DNA from: Xestospongia bergquistia
Lineage: Eukaryota > Porifera > Demospongiae > Haplosclerida > Petrosiidae
Reading direction: 5' to 3'
DNA: 64,000 nt
Assembly: GCA_963965975.1 (NCBI GenBank)
Contig: OZ014411.1
Location: 24,473,249 to 24,537,248, forward strand
This document shows, piece after piece, positions 1-10,950 of this stretch; positions within the stretch are counted from its first letter, which is position 1; each line of letters opens with the position of its first letter. The position numbers and the translations under genes were made by a program. A model generated the notes under the pieces. The model was not told the origin of the DNA. It saw nothing but the letters and a program-made list of their open reading frames with translations, and did no database searches.

Positions 1-52
1 TGATAACTATTTTTAAGGTACTAGTGTATAATGAACTATACATAGGATATAC

Positions 53-629
53 CTTCATTTTTAATATTTAGCTGTCTTCTCAGCATAGTAGCTACATCAA
101 CATCTCCACAACTTTCAACGGCTGAAATGAATTCTTCCCAAGTAGGAGCAGTACCATTTGTAATCCACCATTGTAAACCTTCTTCTAAAACAAAGTGGAA
201 ATCTTGATCACTGCTGGCTATTGTTTTGAGTCTTTTCCTCTCCTCCAGTGATACACCTAGAATACTAGTGAGTTCAGACCATTTATTTTTAATAACAAAA
301 CCACTCCTAACAAGAAGTTGTAGAGCATTACTTAATGTCAACTCTATTGAAGTAATTTGAAATATGTCCCATCAGTTATGTTTTAATGTATACTGACCTG
401 TTTTAGGTCCAGGGTTGAGTTCAACATCACCTGATAAAATGAGGAGAAGTAAGAGAAACAAGATGAGAGAAAATATCAAGGTACCACCACCATCTCCTGA
501 CATCAATAGTGACTTTATCCATCCAGGGATATCAGTGGTATGGGTAGAGTGAGTTGTTTTAGTGGTATATGGTATCAGATGACAATACCATAACCCAATG
601 CAAGCTCTCCATTGGCAAATATCGATCAT
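53..629 (-). CDS. Partial gene: hydrophobic leader, 2A-like peptide, Death-like domain (NLR-type N-terminus?)
   Basis: Two minus-strand exons are visible. Exon 1 (629 down to 398) opens with ATG; an internal Met at 503 would give a shorter leader. It carries a Leu-rich hydrophobic stretch followed at once by SGDVELNPGP, the 2A ribosome-skipping signature, then Lys-Thr and a CAG|GTCAGT donor. Exon 2 (343 down to 53) starts after a TTCAATAG acceptor in matching phase 1 and encodes about 97 residues. The motif layout (W..L...LG, then a Trp pair, then TWEEFISAV and a C-terminal A..LRRQL) looks like a Death-superfamily fold. It ends at a GAAG|GTATAT donor in phase 1, so the gene continues past the left edge. 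Sea urchin and sponge NLR receptors are known to carry 2A peptides after an N-terminal signal, which makes a NACHT/LRR continuation likely, but no NACHT is visible here. Alternatives are a Death-only adaptor or another innate immune protein. Confidence 0.75.
405..431 (-). other. 2A-like ribosome-skipping motif GDVELNPGP
   Basis: Codons for G-D-V-E-L-N-P-G-P read on the minus strand and match the D(V/I)ExNPGP consensus exactly. The motif is preceded by a Leu/Ile-rich stretch and Ser. In known 2A peptides the ribosome fails to form the last Gly-Pro bond, here between codons 410-408 and 407-405, so the leader is released and the downstream protein begins with Pro. The hydrophobic leader directly upstream could also act as a signal peptide when skipping fails, giving two destinations for the downstream domain. 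Activity is inferred, not shown. Confidence 0.85.
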
Positions 630-1391
630 AATGACCTATAAATAATTCCTCTATTAAAAGACAACTTACTCTATGTATTTAGTAACCTTTTGTTCCTGTC
701 TGTATAACACAAAATGACATCAACACTTTGCTATATACTCCACAGGAGACTATGACAGACAATTGAGCAGCTTATAACACAATCAAAACGGCTGTCAAGA
801 TTATAAAGCTAGTAAACAGGAAGGTTTTATTCTACCTACGTTAGGAATTCAACCTAGCTCCACCTTTTTGAGGAAGGGGCTTATTTAACTGCAAAGTACT
901 AAACTGCACTGTACTCTTATATTTTCTGAGGCACTGTTCTATAAATGAAACTGATGTAATAGATCAATCCTCAAGTCCCTGCACTTATTATATACATATA
1001 TCCAAGCCCAGTCACCACATATACAGGCAATGTGGGTGAATTTGACAATTTTCTTAGATGTTTTATTATAAACTTTTAATGCGTTTAATTATGTGGCTTC
1101 TCTAATATTGAATCATCCATATTATTATTGAATTCATATGACTATAGTGAAGATAACATAAATATTGTATTTTATGAGTTTCAAATATCCTCTAAAGACA
1201 TACAGTATTTTAAAGTAACATTTCTAAATAAAGAAATAAAAAAATTGAGACATGTAATGTGTAAAGCACTTCATCATATATGTAAAATAAAAGTGATTAG
1301 CAATCAAGTGTTTGTGATCAAATATAATTCAATAGTTTATAGTATATGTATAGTGTTACTGTAATACACTGTAATTTAATTAATTTAAAAA
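630..1391. other. Intergenic stretch between two minus-strand genes
   Basis: About 760 bases separate the receptor gene's stop from the 2A gene's first exon. It is AT-rich and stop-rich in all frames. A small open frame at 1128-1364 (+) is Ile/Lys-rich low-complexity sequence and is not supported as a gene. It presumably holds the receptor 3' UTR and the promoter of the 2A gene. Confidence 0.5.
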
Positions 1392-2564
1392 CTAAATATC
1401 GGCATTATCTCTCAAAGCCTGACCATATTCTGCTTCCACTTTACTTTCGTTTGGAACAGAATAGTGTGTATCAGCAGGAATATTTGTATTAGTCTCAATA
1501 ATGAGATACGATGATTTATTATGAGAAAATGTTTCTCTAGGAGTGTCTCTTTTGATCTTGGACATTCGGAGGTAACACACATGAATGAGCAGTGCTGATC
1601 CAGCAAACACTCCCATCAAGGACCCAGTAAAAACATGGGCAATAACCAAAGTATAACTGGGTCTCTTGGATACAGCATCATAAATACGATCAATTAATGG
1701 AGAGATCAGCAAAAACAAATAGATTATTGGATATGCTAAAAGTGGCAAGAGGTGTTTTAGAGCTTGTAACTTTTGATGTCTGGTCGTCAATAGAGGCACA
1801 TTTTCTTGTTGTCTATCTTTGTATACACGTCGTAGCATAACAGCAAACATTATGAATATGGCAAAAGCATTTAATATTAGAGATATGATAATTGGTCCAT
1901 AAAATAAGGTAAACACTTCTACAATACCCTGTACATCTTTTTCTGATTCACAATCATCTTTCCATGTACGTATGTAACACCAAGCTCCAACAAGTCCATA
2001 CTTGTTGTGAATAAATGGTATCCAAGCATGGGTAAGTGGAAGAAGGACAGATGTAGTGACATAGACTATTTCTAATTTTTGGAAATTCTTTAGGAACACA
2101 ACATAAGAGAAAAGATGAAACGATAACCATAGAGTAAACAGTAGCTTTATCCACATTGAATAATGTATAATGAGTGCTACAATCTTACAGCTGACAACAG
2201 AGAAAAAAGAGCGGTTGTCATAGTTTAAAAGAAGCAAGACAGAGCTCATTGATATGCTGTAGAAAAGTGTGGCCATAACTTGATAGGCAGCCAGTCGATA
2301 AGAGAACTGTTTGACCAAACACAGACAAAACACTGACATAACTGCGATGACACAAGTCAGTACAGATAATATACCAGTACCTCCCATTACTAGAAGGATT
2401 ATGTTCTTCTGATGAAGACTGTATGGACTGGTACTGTTACAACTATTGGTATTGAGCAGCAATTCAGCCATTTCGTTTGTCAACAGATGATTAAAGGCGT
2501 GTCTTGTTTTTATTATGCCTTTGAGAATGAATACTTCATTCCGTAACATTAAAGCTACATTCAT
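1392..2564 (-). CDS. Seven-transmembrane receptor, intronless, cAMP-receptor-like/secretin-like
   Basis: A single open frame of 390 codons with seven hydrophobic segments: roughly residues 55-83, 93-113, 126-150, 165-185, 215-245, 270-292 and 305-330, by eye. The extracellular N-terminus has NST and NRS glycosylation-type sites; the intracellular tail is rich in Ser, Thr and Lys. The stretch YGLVGAWCYIR before helix 5 recalls the G.WCWI signature of the Dictyostelium cAMP-receptor-like and family-B group, so a G-protein-coupled receptor of that broad group is my call. The true start may be Met32 (MAELLLN), which would give a short N-terminus with no signal peptide; the first 31 residues look less convincing. 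Sponges are known to carry large lineage-specific sets of such receptors. The ligand is unknown. It lies upstream of the 2A gene on the same strand, with about 760 bases between. Confidence 0.75.
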   Translation of the reverse strand: MNVALMLRNEVFILKGIIKTRHAFNHLLTNEMAELLLNTNSCNSTSPYSLHQKNIILLVMGGTGILSVLTCVIAVMSVFCLCLVKQFSYRLAAYQVMATLFYSISMSSVLLLLNYDNRSFFSVVSCKIVALIIHYSMWIKLLFTLWLSFHLFSYVVFLKNFQKLEIVYVTTSVLLPLTHAWIPFIHNKYGLVGAWCYIRTWKDDCESEKDVQGIVEVFTLFYGPIIISLILNAFAIFIMFAVMLRRVYKDRQQENVPLLTTRHQKLQALKHLLPLLAYPIIYLFLLISPLIDRIYDAVSKRPSYTLVIAHVFTGSLMGVFAGSALLIHVCYLRMSKIKRDTPRETFSHNKSSYLIIETNTNIPADTHYSVPNESKVEAEYGQALRDNADI

Positions 2565-5500
2565 TACTTGACCTTAGCTGTTATTTTATTAAATACGTTG
2601 TTAGAAAGACCATTACTGGATCAGACACTAACTCCCTGTGACAGTTACTGTAGCGATTATAAAACCGTTGTTTTGGGGTTTAATGGGTGGAGTTCAGTTC
2701 AATATTTGGTTTCCTGTTGTAATTTTTAAATCATATATTAATAGTTATTAATGGTATTGATGTTATTATAGAAATAATAAACTGGCGGCCATTGCAAAAC
2801 AACATACAGAGACATAAGGACTCAGTCGTTCTCCTAAAACAAAAAAAGAAAAAGATAAAAGAATTGTTTAATAATCATAAACTAACAACCTTCAAAACAC
2901 TATACTATAAGTTAAGTTAAGGAGGAAGGTATACTGATCCACACCTTCTAAACCTTCAACATTAACATTATTATACCATTACTTCTTGCTGAACAAATAA
3001 CCATTTCATTTCACAAACAAGTACTTAAAGATTGGTCATCATTGACTAATAATATGATAAAGTGACAGAATGTAGGAACTAACCTATTCTTGCCATTTTA
3101 TAGAATGTGCCCAATAATCTAGATGAGAAATCATATTGTCATTCATGTACAAATAAATTTTAAACATATTAATCTATGATGAGTGTTGTCAATATATGTG
3201 ACTTGATTTGTAATAAGGGACCACTTCTGTCAAAACATTTGTTACATGATTTGTGAAAAGGAACCATTGTTAAAAAACCTCAAAAACAATTTTGTATACA
3301 TAGTTACCATGAATAGTTGTGTATATATACATATAGTAACTATAACTGTATGTATACAAAACTTATGAAGTGTTTTAACAGTGGTTACTTTTCACAAATC
3401 ACGTGATAGTGATGTTTTGACAGAAGTGGAGCCTTATTACAAATCAGGTCACATATCAGGAATTTCCTGATAGGCACCTTTCAATATACTAGGTGGCCTA
3501 TTCTGGATCACATAGTATGTAAGTATGGTTGTATGTATATATAAGTAAATACAACCATCAAATATCATTAAAGAATCAAGAAATCATTAGATAAACAAAA
3601 CTTTTTTTGTCTGAAACACTGTACATGCTAGCAAATACTAAAATTGTTTTGGGCCATATATGAACATAGGATATATGTCTTTCTATTCTATCATTGTATG
3701 TGACAAAGAAGTTGCATATTTTAATTTAGAATGCTATAATGATGGGTGTGAGTTGTAGCTTGATAATTCATGCACATGTTCATATCCTTGCCTTTCTGAT
3801 CTATCAAAGTCACTCAAAAGTCTCTAGGAATCAATTTCACAATAAGTACATGTAATTAGATGTACTGGGAGATATATTACTAGACTAGCTAGTGTTGTGT
3901 GCTGCATAGATATATAAAAGAGACACTTGTTGTAACTGGGTAGTCAAGTATGATGGGATCTCAAGGTAGTACAAGCATTATTGTAGTACTACAGAAATCG
4001 AAGATAAAAACAAGTGTTTAATTCTCAGTAACTAAATCAAACTTTCAAATCCTGCCATTCCTTACTACCATTTTATATTTTATTGTGCATTTAGGCCTGG
4101 TGGATGTCATAAAGGTATATGGATTGTAATTGATCAATAATGATATTGAAAAGTGCAGTGCCTTCATTATGAGTATTAGTTGAATTACATGTACAATGAT
4201 GTCAATTTTGTCATGCTGCCACTTGAAACTTGGTGACTAAAGATCAGCAAAGTTGCATCAAAATGTGTATTACATGTACTAAAATGTATCTTATGATACT
4301 AATTAAAAACTATGCACATGTAAGGCAAATCAAGTATAAATCATTAAAAATAGAATAATAGGTGAAGTGTTAACTTTGTATGCAATTCTTAGGGAAAGTG
4401 AGTAAAAATACTATAATGTTTGAGCAAAATGTTTTTCTAAAAATTCTTTAGATAAATTTGTTAGTCATTCTACTTTCTCTATTTGGTAAATTTGTTATTA
4501 TGCTAAATATATAGCTGTTTAAAGTGCCTTTCTAGGGTAAAAGACAGACACACAAAATAATTGCATACTGTAACCCCCAGCAATGTGTGGTAAGGATTAA
4601 CGATATGTGTATAAAAAGATTAGTCTCTACAGAAACTACTCTGAATTTTTAATATTATATAATTAATATTATATTAAAAGTAATATAAAAGCCAGAATTA
4701 GAATAGCACTTATTGATCTAAACAAAAGTAGCAAGTAAAATAAATCAACTCTGTGTAGTTGTAGGTAATTGACTTTACAAATGGCCTACAACTGCTCATT
4801 ATTAACAGACAACATTAACAAGCTAGCTTATACAACTCCTCCTCTAACTTTTTAACTGTTGATCTCAATTTGTCATTATTTTATCTATACATGTATTTTA
4901 ATTTAGTGAGCTGTTCTTATCAAAAAGACAGCTGCTTTCTAGCATGACTTTGAGATTAAAATGTAGTCATTATAGAAAAAGGTTTTACCAGTAAAATTTT
5001 ATTTTCCATTCTAAAATATAAGGTGCCAACAAAAATATAATATCTAAAATTAGAATGAGAAATAAGAATTAACCAAAGTTAGCACAAATAGGTCCAACAG
5101 GAAGTCATATTTTGCTGTGTATAGTTAATATTTAGGGTTAGGAGGTGGAGATCAGTTTAATACACAGCAAAGTATGCATTTCCTGCTGCACAAATAAACA
5201 CCGACTTAACCAAAGTGTCTACAATGAAGCCATATATTTGAAAGTATACATAAATTATACTAATCTTTCTTTGTGTACATATATTGTTACAGAGTACATT
5301 GTTATGACAAGTACAGATGGCTTACCCAGTTTTATGCATGTCTGTTATCCTGGGGAATAATTGGCGAACATAAGCACATGTACAGATCATTAATAGTACG
5401 ACCATCAACATACTCTGGAAATTGAAAAGAGCAGACTACAAGAGAAAGAGATACACTGATTGAAACAGAATAAAGAAGATTACCATTGTGACTGAGTAAT

Positions 5501-6186
5501 ACTTTTTAACCACCACACCTACTCATTTAGTAATCCTAATTTCCTGCCCATACAATCTGTCAGGATAGTCTTACTGACTCAAGGCTTTGCACTAGTCTAA
5601 GTATACCAGATAATTAATGAGGTGAACAGGTCACTGTATAGCAACCCTCTCTGTACAACTCTCATATTCTTGAATCAGTATCAGACTAGTTTCACGAGGC
5701 CAGATCCTTTGCAAAGGGTCTGACCTGGTTGATAATTGAGTCATTGGCAGTTGGAGTGCCTGTTTGATAGATATGCTTGGTCGATGTGTCCTGTACAGTC
5801 AATCCCTGACAAAATCAGTCCCGGTTTTGAATGCCAGAGAGTGTGCTTCCTCTGAGGAACTCTTGGGAGCTTGAGAGAGCTATTTAAATTGTCTCATTGT
5901 TTTGTATTTTTATTCTACTGGTGTAGTCTCTTGTCCTTACACATATCCAGTAAACTAGTTTGCCTCTGCATCTTGAATTCACAACATATTTGTAGCCTTG
6001 CATGGTTGATACAGGAACATTCACTTATCTGATGAGCGCCATTAGTATAAACTCTACTTGTACTACTTTTACAGGTATCTTCATTGACATTATATGTTAA
6101 AGTAATAATGCGATCAAGATTTGAAATTCAAATTAAAGACAAAAAAAACTGTCATTTTTATAATTAATTAATTAAGTTAACGTATT
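2565..6186. other. Long intergenic region without a supported gene
   Basis: About 3.6 kb of AT-rich DNA. It contains the foldback MITE at 3197-3453. A segment at about 5690-5890 has a visibly higher GC content and a short palindromic core (CCTTTGCAAAGG at about 5706-5718) resembling the edges of dispersed elements elsewhere in the window. The open frame at 5145-5360 shows no domain, splice context or repeat relation and is not called. Nothing else recognisable was seen. Confidence 0.5.
3197..3453. mobile_element. Foldback MITE, about 257 bp, near-palindromic
   Basis: The left end reads TGTGACTTGATTTGTAATAA and continues to CACTTCTGTCAAAACA; the right end is its near-exact reverse complement (TGTTTTGACAGAAGTGG ... 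CAGGTCACA). Inner segments also pair (TTGTATACATAGTTA with TAACTAT...TATACAA), so almost the whole element folds on itself. It is flanked by TA on both sides, compatible with a Tc1/mariner-type TA target duplication. It has no coding capacity. A second, truncated copy lies at 17263-17443 inside a gene. Confidence 0.8.
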
Positions 6187-6275
6187 TTAGGCAAATTGAT
6201 ACAAAAGTGCAAAAAATAGGCAAAACGGGATTAGGTAAAATGGTATTATGTGAAATGGCACAAAATCAGATTGCT
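6187..6275 (-). repeat. TTTTGCCTA-type short repeat inside the terminal coding exon
   Basis: On the minus strand this segment reads as loose repeats of CATTTTACCTAATC and CGTTTTGCCTA, closely matching units of the minisatellite at 10345-10580 but in opposite orientation. It encodes the hydrophobic C-terminal tail (PFYLIPFCLFF) and the stop codon of the anosmin-like protein. Confidence 0.6.
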
Positions 6276-9200
6276 GTGTAGTTGGCTTTGGTGTAATTGT
6301 AATTGATTGAATTGTAGGTGATTGGCTAGGAAAATGTCCTTGACAATAGGGATCATTTGGATATTTTGGTAGCATAACTGGCTTGCTCCAATGGTTCCAC
6401 GAGTAGTTGTTTTTAGCACGAATCTAACAGACATAAAATGACATTCACTTCATGCTGCTAAAAATTTTACCTGCAAATACAAACAAAAGAGTTCTTTAAT
6501 TTTGTATATGGCACTGGTATTAATGACAGCATCAGTGAGATTTCCCTAGTAAGGATTAATCATTACATTTCTTGTACATGTGAAAAGGTAATAAGATTAC
6601 TTTAATTGTGTGAATATATGGATAGTCAGTGGGATCATCTTCATCACTAGGTAGTAGATACTCACGTGCAATACGCAGCTCTGACTTGATTATATTGCCA
6701 TGAGGGATGGTAATAGGTTCCCATGAAACATTCAAGTATAGTCTTTTGTTTGTCCATATTAAATTTTGAATTTTAATGTGCTGGCATTTACAGGAAGTGG
6801 GGGCATAGGATGAGATTCAACAATACAACTTTCATGATTAGGCATATGTCTCCAAGGATACAAATGGTTGCTAATAGCATCCACCTTGTAATTGAATGAT
6901 AGTAGGTGTACCAAGAAAGATATTGGATTACCCTTAGTCTGTATTTCCTTTTAGTATTTTCTATTGGCGTAAGATTCCTTATAACAGCAACAAAAATGGT
7001 CGCCTTTATCAAACAGAAAATATCAAATGTTAATTTTAGTTAACAAAGTTGAGGTGTTCTGTATAGAGCCATATGCTAAACTTACATTTGGTTTGATAGT
7101 AATGCTTTCATATACTTCAATAGTAGCTACAGCAGGTAAATGACTAGTATCAACCAACTGTGGTGTGACAACAAATCTATCAATAGCCTCTACCAATCCT
7201 TGCGGTCTCTCTGCTAATGTCCATACTGCATATATATCAAATTTTCCATTTGGTTGATACTGTAGACTACATGTCAAGTTAACAGCTGTTGGGGGATCGC
7301 TCACTGCTATTAAAACAGAAACATAAATTGCAAAAAAATATTTTATATTGAAACTGTATTGAACAATTATATATTTAATATTCACAGATACTAACATTCT
7401 GGATTGACAAGTTTGGCAGTGATTTGCCCATCACTCAAAGTAGTTGGTTCACTTATTAACTAATTAAGATAAAATGAATAATTATTGAAATAACTATTTA
7501 TGAACTAACTCTAACAAAATATTTACATCTGAAAAACAATGGCTTATTTGGTGCATCAGCTATGATTGTAATGCTTGTAGCATCCTAAAAGGAATTTTAA
7601 AAAAGAGTCACATTAAGTCACTTTTTTTTCATTTGATATAAATTAAAACTAAAGACATTTTGCATGTGCTAAACTCCTGGACAACATACTGAGTGTACAA
7701 AAAGCTTTGAGTAGCACAAATGACTCTCATCTTACTTTGTCAATGCAATATTCATAAGTTTTTCCTATTCCACCACACCTACCAGTCTGTGAAAAAACTG
7801 TCAGTCGATAGTTTGACAGAAATGTTGCATCTGAAAATCATAAAATAGTTATTTATACCAAAAACATAATGACACTAATTAATCTCACTTTCTGGTTTAG
7901 GCCATGAGAAGGTAGCTAATGCATGACCAACATATCCATCACGGAAGTCTTCTTTAAAGTAAGTTTGAATGTCTGAATAATGGACCTGGCTAAGATAGAC
8001 TTCTGTATAGGAACGTCTGTTGATAGTCTCAACTTTAATTGGAGAGTACAGACTGTTTCCACTTTTGGTAATGGCTTTGTAAGAAATATAGACATTATCA
8101 CAAGCAGCAAATTCTAAATTTAAGTATCCAGAACTGCTGGGCTATATAAATAAATACGTCATTAAATTATGATTGAATGATTACTAGAACCCACTGTCCA
8201 AATGTAGACTGAAATATTGTCTTTTGGTGTAAAAATTTTGAAGACAAAAGAGGTCATCATCTGCAACTCAAGACTATTATTAGCCACTCCAGAGGCAACA
8301 TTGTAAACATATTGGTCTTCATATGGTGGATTTAATGGGACCATTACTGGACTAGAGACAGGTATTGGCAGAGTCAATGCAGGAACTAGTTAATTGGAAG
8401 TTTATAGCTGATTTATATAGAAGTTCTTACCAGTAGAATTTAGTTTATCATATATTTCACAGCCATAAGAGCAAAGTAAAACACTCTGTAAAGTAAAATG
8501 ATTAATATTGTGTATGGTATATGATAAATCTAGTACTTACACATGTAACATTACACTTTGTGTGTGGGTAGACGCCAATCTTAGAGCATTTGTTAATCTA
8601 TCCAATATTAGAAAGTAAATATTTAAAGAGAATAATTAATACATTGGTGCAATTATTTTAACCATTTAATTTTATTTTTGCAAAATAAGTGTACTATATA
8701 CACAATTAAAATTGATTGGTTACAGAGTTGCATTCAATTTAGCAAATTTTTTGATACAAAAAGTAGTCATCATTACTGTCTGTTTTTTTGTAATTACTGA
8801 TGTAGTAAATCTACTAGATCTGTCTGTTAATGTAGATACTTCTTGGATCTTCTACTTGATTACTTATTCTTACACAAAATAAAATGATAGGCAACAAAGC
8901 TGCTAGTATGGAATTCATTTATAGTATTTTGTAGAGATGTATGCAACCAATATGTCTATGAATCAGTTAAAACAGCCAATTTATTGTAATTGTAATTTGA
9001 TGATGAGTAAATATTAATTGAATTATTTTTGAGCCAAAGCTAATCGGCAGTCTAATAGTATAATACCCATAAAAGTTTATTTGTATAGTGTGTACTCCAA
9101 TAAACAGTTAGTTAGAATAATAAGGTTGGAATGAATGTACAACTTATAGTTAGGCTTATGTATCAATTGTTTACTGTATTTGTTGACATATTTAAAAATT

Positions 9201-10261
9201 GGTGAAACTATGGCAACCCTTAATTCTAACTTTGTTAAAATGACATATTACATTATGAAGTGTTAACAATTCACTACCTACACATAGATCTTTGCACTCT
9301 TCGGTAGTGATTTCAGTGTTATTAGACTTGATTATACAACCTTGTTGACAGTTTAAGATCTAAATAAGTAACCACACAATAAGCCAAGTAATATATATCA
9401 ATACCATTTGATAAGTTGTGCAATTTCCAGTGATTTGATAGAAGTCAATTGAGTACCATTGTCCCTATAGCAAAAGAATCTTTGTACTTTATCTCTTTAA
9501 AGACTTTTTGTTGTGATAATATGTTTAGTCTTTCTTGACTTCCTGTTAACTTATGAATCTTTCTCATACATATGATATGATGTGGTCTATGTAGTCTTTT
9601 TGCTAGAGCATAGTGTAGTATACTCTTTTATTAAGAGTCTTGTTATCTACTTGGGTAATTCAATAACGATATATTGGTTATATTCCCATGTAATGTCTTT
9701 CCTCCAAGAATATAATAAGGATAACATAGTAGCTCATCAAATAATATGCACTTTATGCATGATTATTTAAAGATGTGGAAGCATTGCTATCTGGGTATTA
9801 TCAATCTTTAAATTTTAATTTAAAAAACAGAATGAAGAATGCCTATAATAACACTTCTGTTAGCAAGTCACATGACTGGTATTTTAGTCCAACTCACTTG
9901 AGACGTTGGAACTAACTCAGAGAGGTTGGAAGCAGGCAACTAAAAAATAAATAAAACTTATTATATTAAATAATTTTTGCTTTTGTTAGCTTTGTTGCAC
10001 TATTCTATATATAGCTGTAGTGAGGTCTCAAATGTTGAATTGTTTTGAGAGGAGAGCCCCACAGCAGGATGATAAACCAAGTGTCTACATGTACAGTAAC
10101 CTTACCTCATCAATACAAACTGCAGCACATCTTGCTTGCATTACTGCTTTATCTTCTGTAGACGCATCTGGAAGTGTATTGGACGATTTGTAGCAACATT
10201 TCTCTGCCTGATTGACATAAATGGCTACCAAAATAAATGACAACAATTGAAGATGTAACAT
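6187..10261 (-). CDS. Anosmin-like Cys-rich plus fibronectin-III surface protein, about 15 exons
   Basis: The likely start is at 10261, MLHLQLLSFILVAIY, a signal peptide; an upstream in-frame Met is less apt. Exons I can place (minus strand): 10106-10261, 9898-9939, 9405-9464, 9282-9359, 8541-8597, 8431-8485, 8195-8385, 7889-8141, 7736-7830, about 7525-7579, about 7400-7455, 7086-7306, 6932-7003, 6601-6884 and 6187-6423. The first six encode paired cysteines (RCAAVC, GNC, CQQGC, CKDLC, CSKIG, CSYGC) resembling the Cys-rich start of anosmin-1. Later exons encode fibronectin-III-like modules (LYLNVSWEP, YSWNHWSKP, the latter WSxWS-like). The protein ends in a hydrophobic tail with no cytoplasmic part, suggesting a GPI signal or terminal anchor. 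Two places do not read cleanly: the phase between exons 10 and 11, and a one-base frame change near 6760-6775 joining PVNASTLK to NLIWTNK. These could be sequence errors, missed micro-exons or inactivation. Anosmins act in adhesion and heparan-sulphate/FGF signalling; that role here is inferred. Confidence 0.6.
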
Positions 10262-10344
10262 GGTAACTACTCCAGAATTATGAAAGTACGTAAAGTCCTG
10301 TTTTGGGCTTGATATTGTCCTATTATATATACCTATTGTCTGTT

Positions 10345-10580
10345 CGATTATACTCATTTTTCCTATACTCTCATTTTGCCTACATCTTATTTTGTCTACA
10401 TCTCATTTTGCCTACTCTCATTTTGCCTACTCTCATTTTGCCTACTCTTAGTTTGCCTACATCTCATTTTGCCTACTCTCATTTTGCCTACTCTTAGTTT
10501 GCCTACATCTCATTTTGCCTAATCTCATTTTGCCTACTCTCATTTTGCCTAATAAGGTGGTATAGTATCAGTTTGCCTAC
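10345..10580 (+). repeat. Minisatellite of TCTCATTTTGCCTAC units
   Basis: More than ten imperfect copies of a 13-18 bp unit (CTCATTTTGCCTA, variants CTTAGTTTGCCTA and CATCTCATTTTGCCTA) run head to tail. It lies between the first exon of the anosmin-like gene and the 3' end of a MULE-type transposase relic. Tandem repeats are common in the termini of MULE elements, so it may be the end of that element. The open frame crossing it at 10303-10497 is repeat translation, not a gene. Confidence 0.8.
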
Positions 10581-10683
10581 AAATAAGTATCAATTGCTTA
10601 CAAGACTAAAATCAAGTATCAATAATTATCAAATATCAAATATAGAGCTAAAATACAAGATAACTAAGTCCTGATAAATATTA

Positions 10684-10950
10684 CTATAGCTTGATTATTT
10701 TATCTTCAAATCTCTGCATCATTCTCTCAATTCTTCTGCCTAGCTCCACACACCTCTTTTTGCGAGGGTGACTCCTTCCACCTGTGACTGAATTGTCATG
10801 TGAGTGGTGCTCTCTTCTTGCTGGAAAGTACGCCAGTTCAAATATATTAGGTTGTGGCTTCCTGACAATCTTGTTCAGGTGACTGTGCCATCCTTCTAAG
10901 TGACTGTTTGTCCAGGAAATCGAGAGGCTATCATAATGGAAATTGAGGTG
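10684..10950 (-). pseudogene. C-terminal fragment of a MULE/FLYWCH-type transposase
   Basis: The minus strand holds an 88-codon open stretch ending at the stop 10686-10684. It contains WTNSHLEGWHSHLNKIV followed by KPQPNIFELA, matching the (T)(T)N..E.WH..LN..V...HPN.W.F pattern at the C-terminal end of MULE-type and FLYWCH-associated transposases. It is followed by a basic, Arg/Lys-rich tail. No catalytic DDE part was found to the right, where a stop lies directly upstream, so this is a 5'-truncated relic or a final exon. The minisatellite begins about 100 bases past its stop. Confidence 0.55.

Noticed and set aside
1128-1364. 78-codon open frame on the plus strand
   Set aside because: Low-complexity Ile/Lys-rich translation of AT-rich DNA; no domain, no splice context and no copies.
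10303-10497. Open frame rich in ILPTLILPT repeats
   Set aside because: It is only the translation of the TTTTGCCTAC minisatellite.
10345-10580. CRISPR-like regular repeat array
   Set aside because: Units are contiguous and variable, without unique spacers, and the host is an animal; it is a minisatellite.
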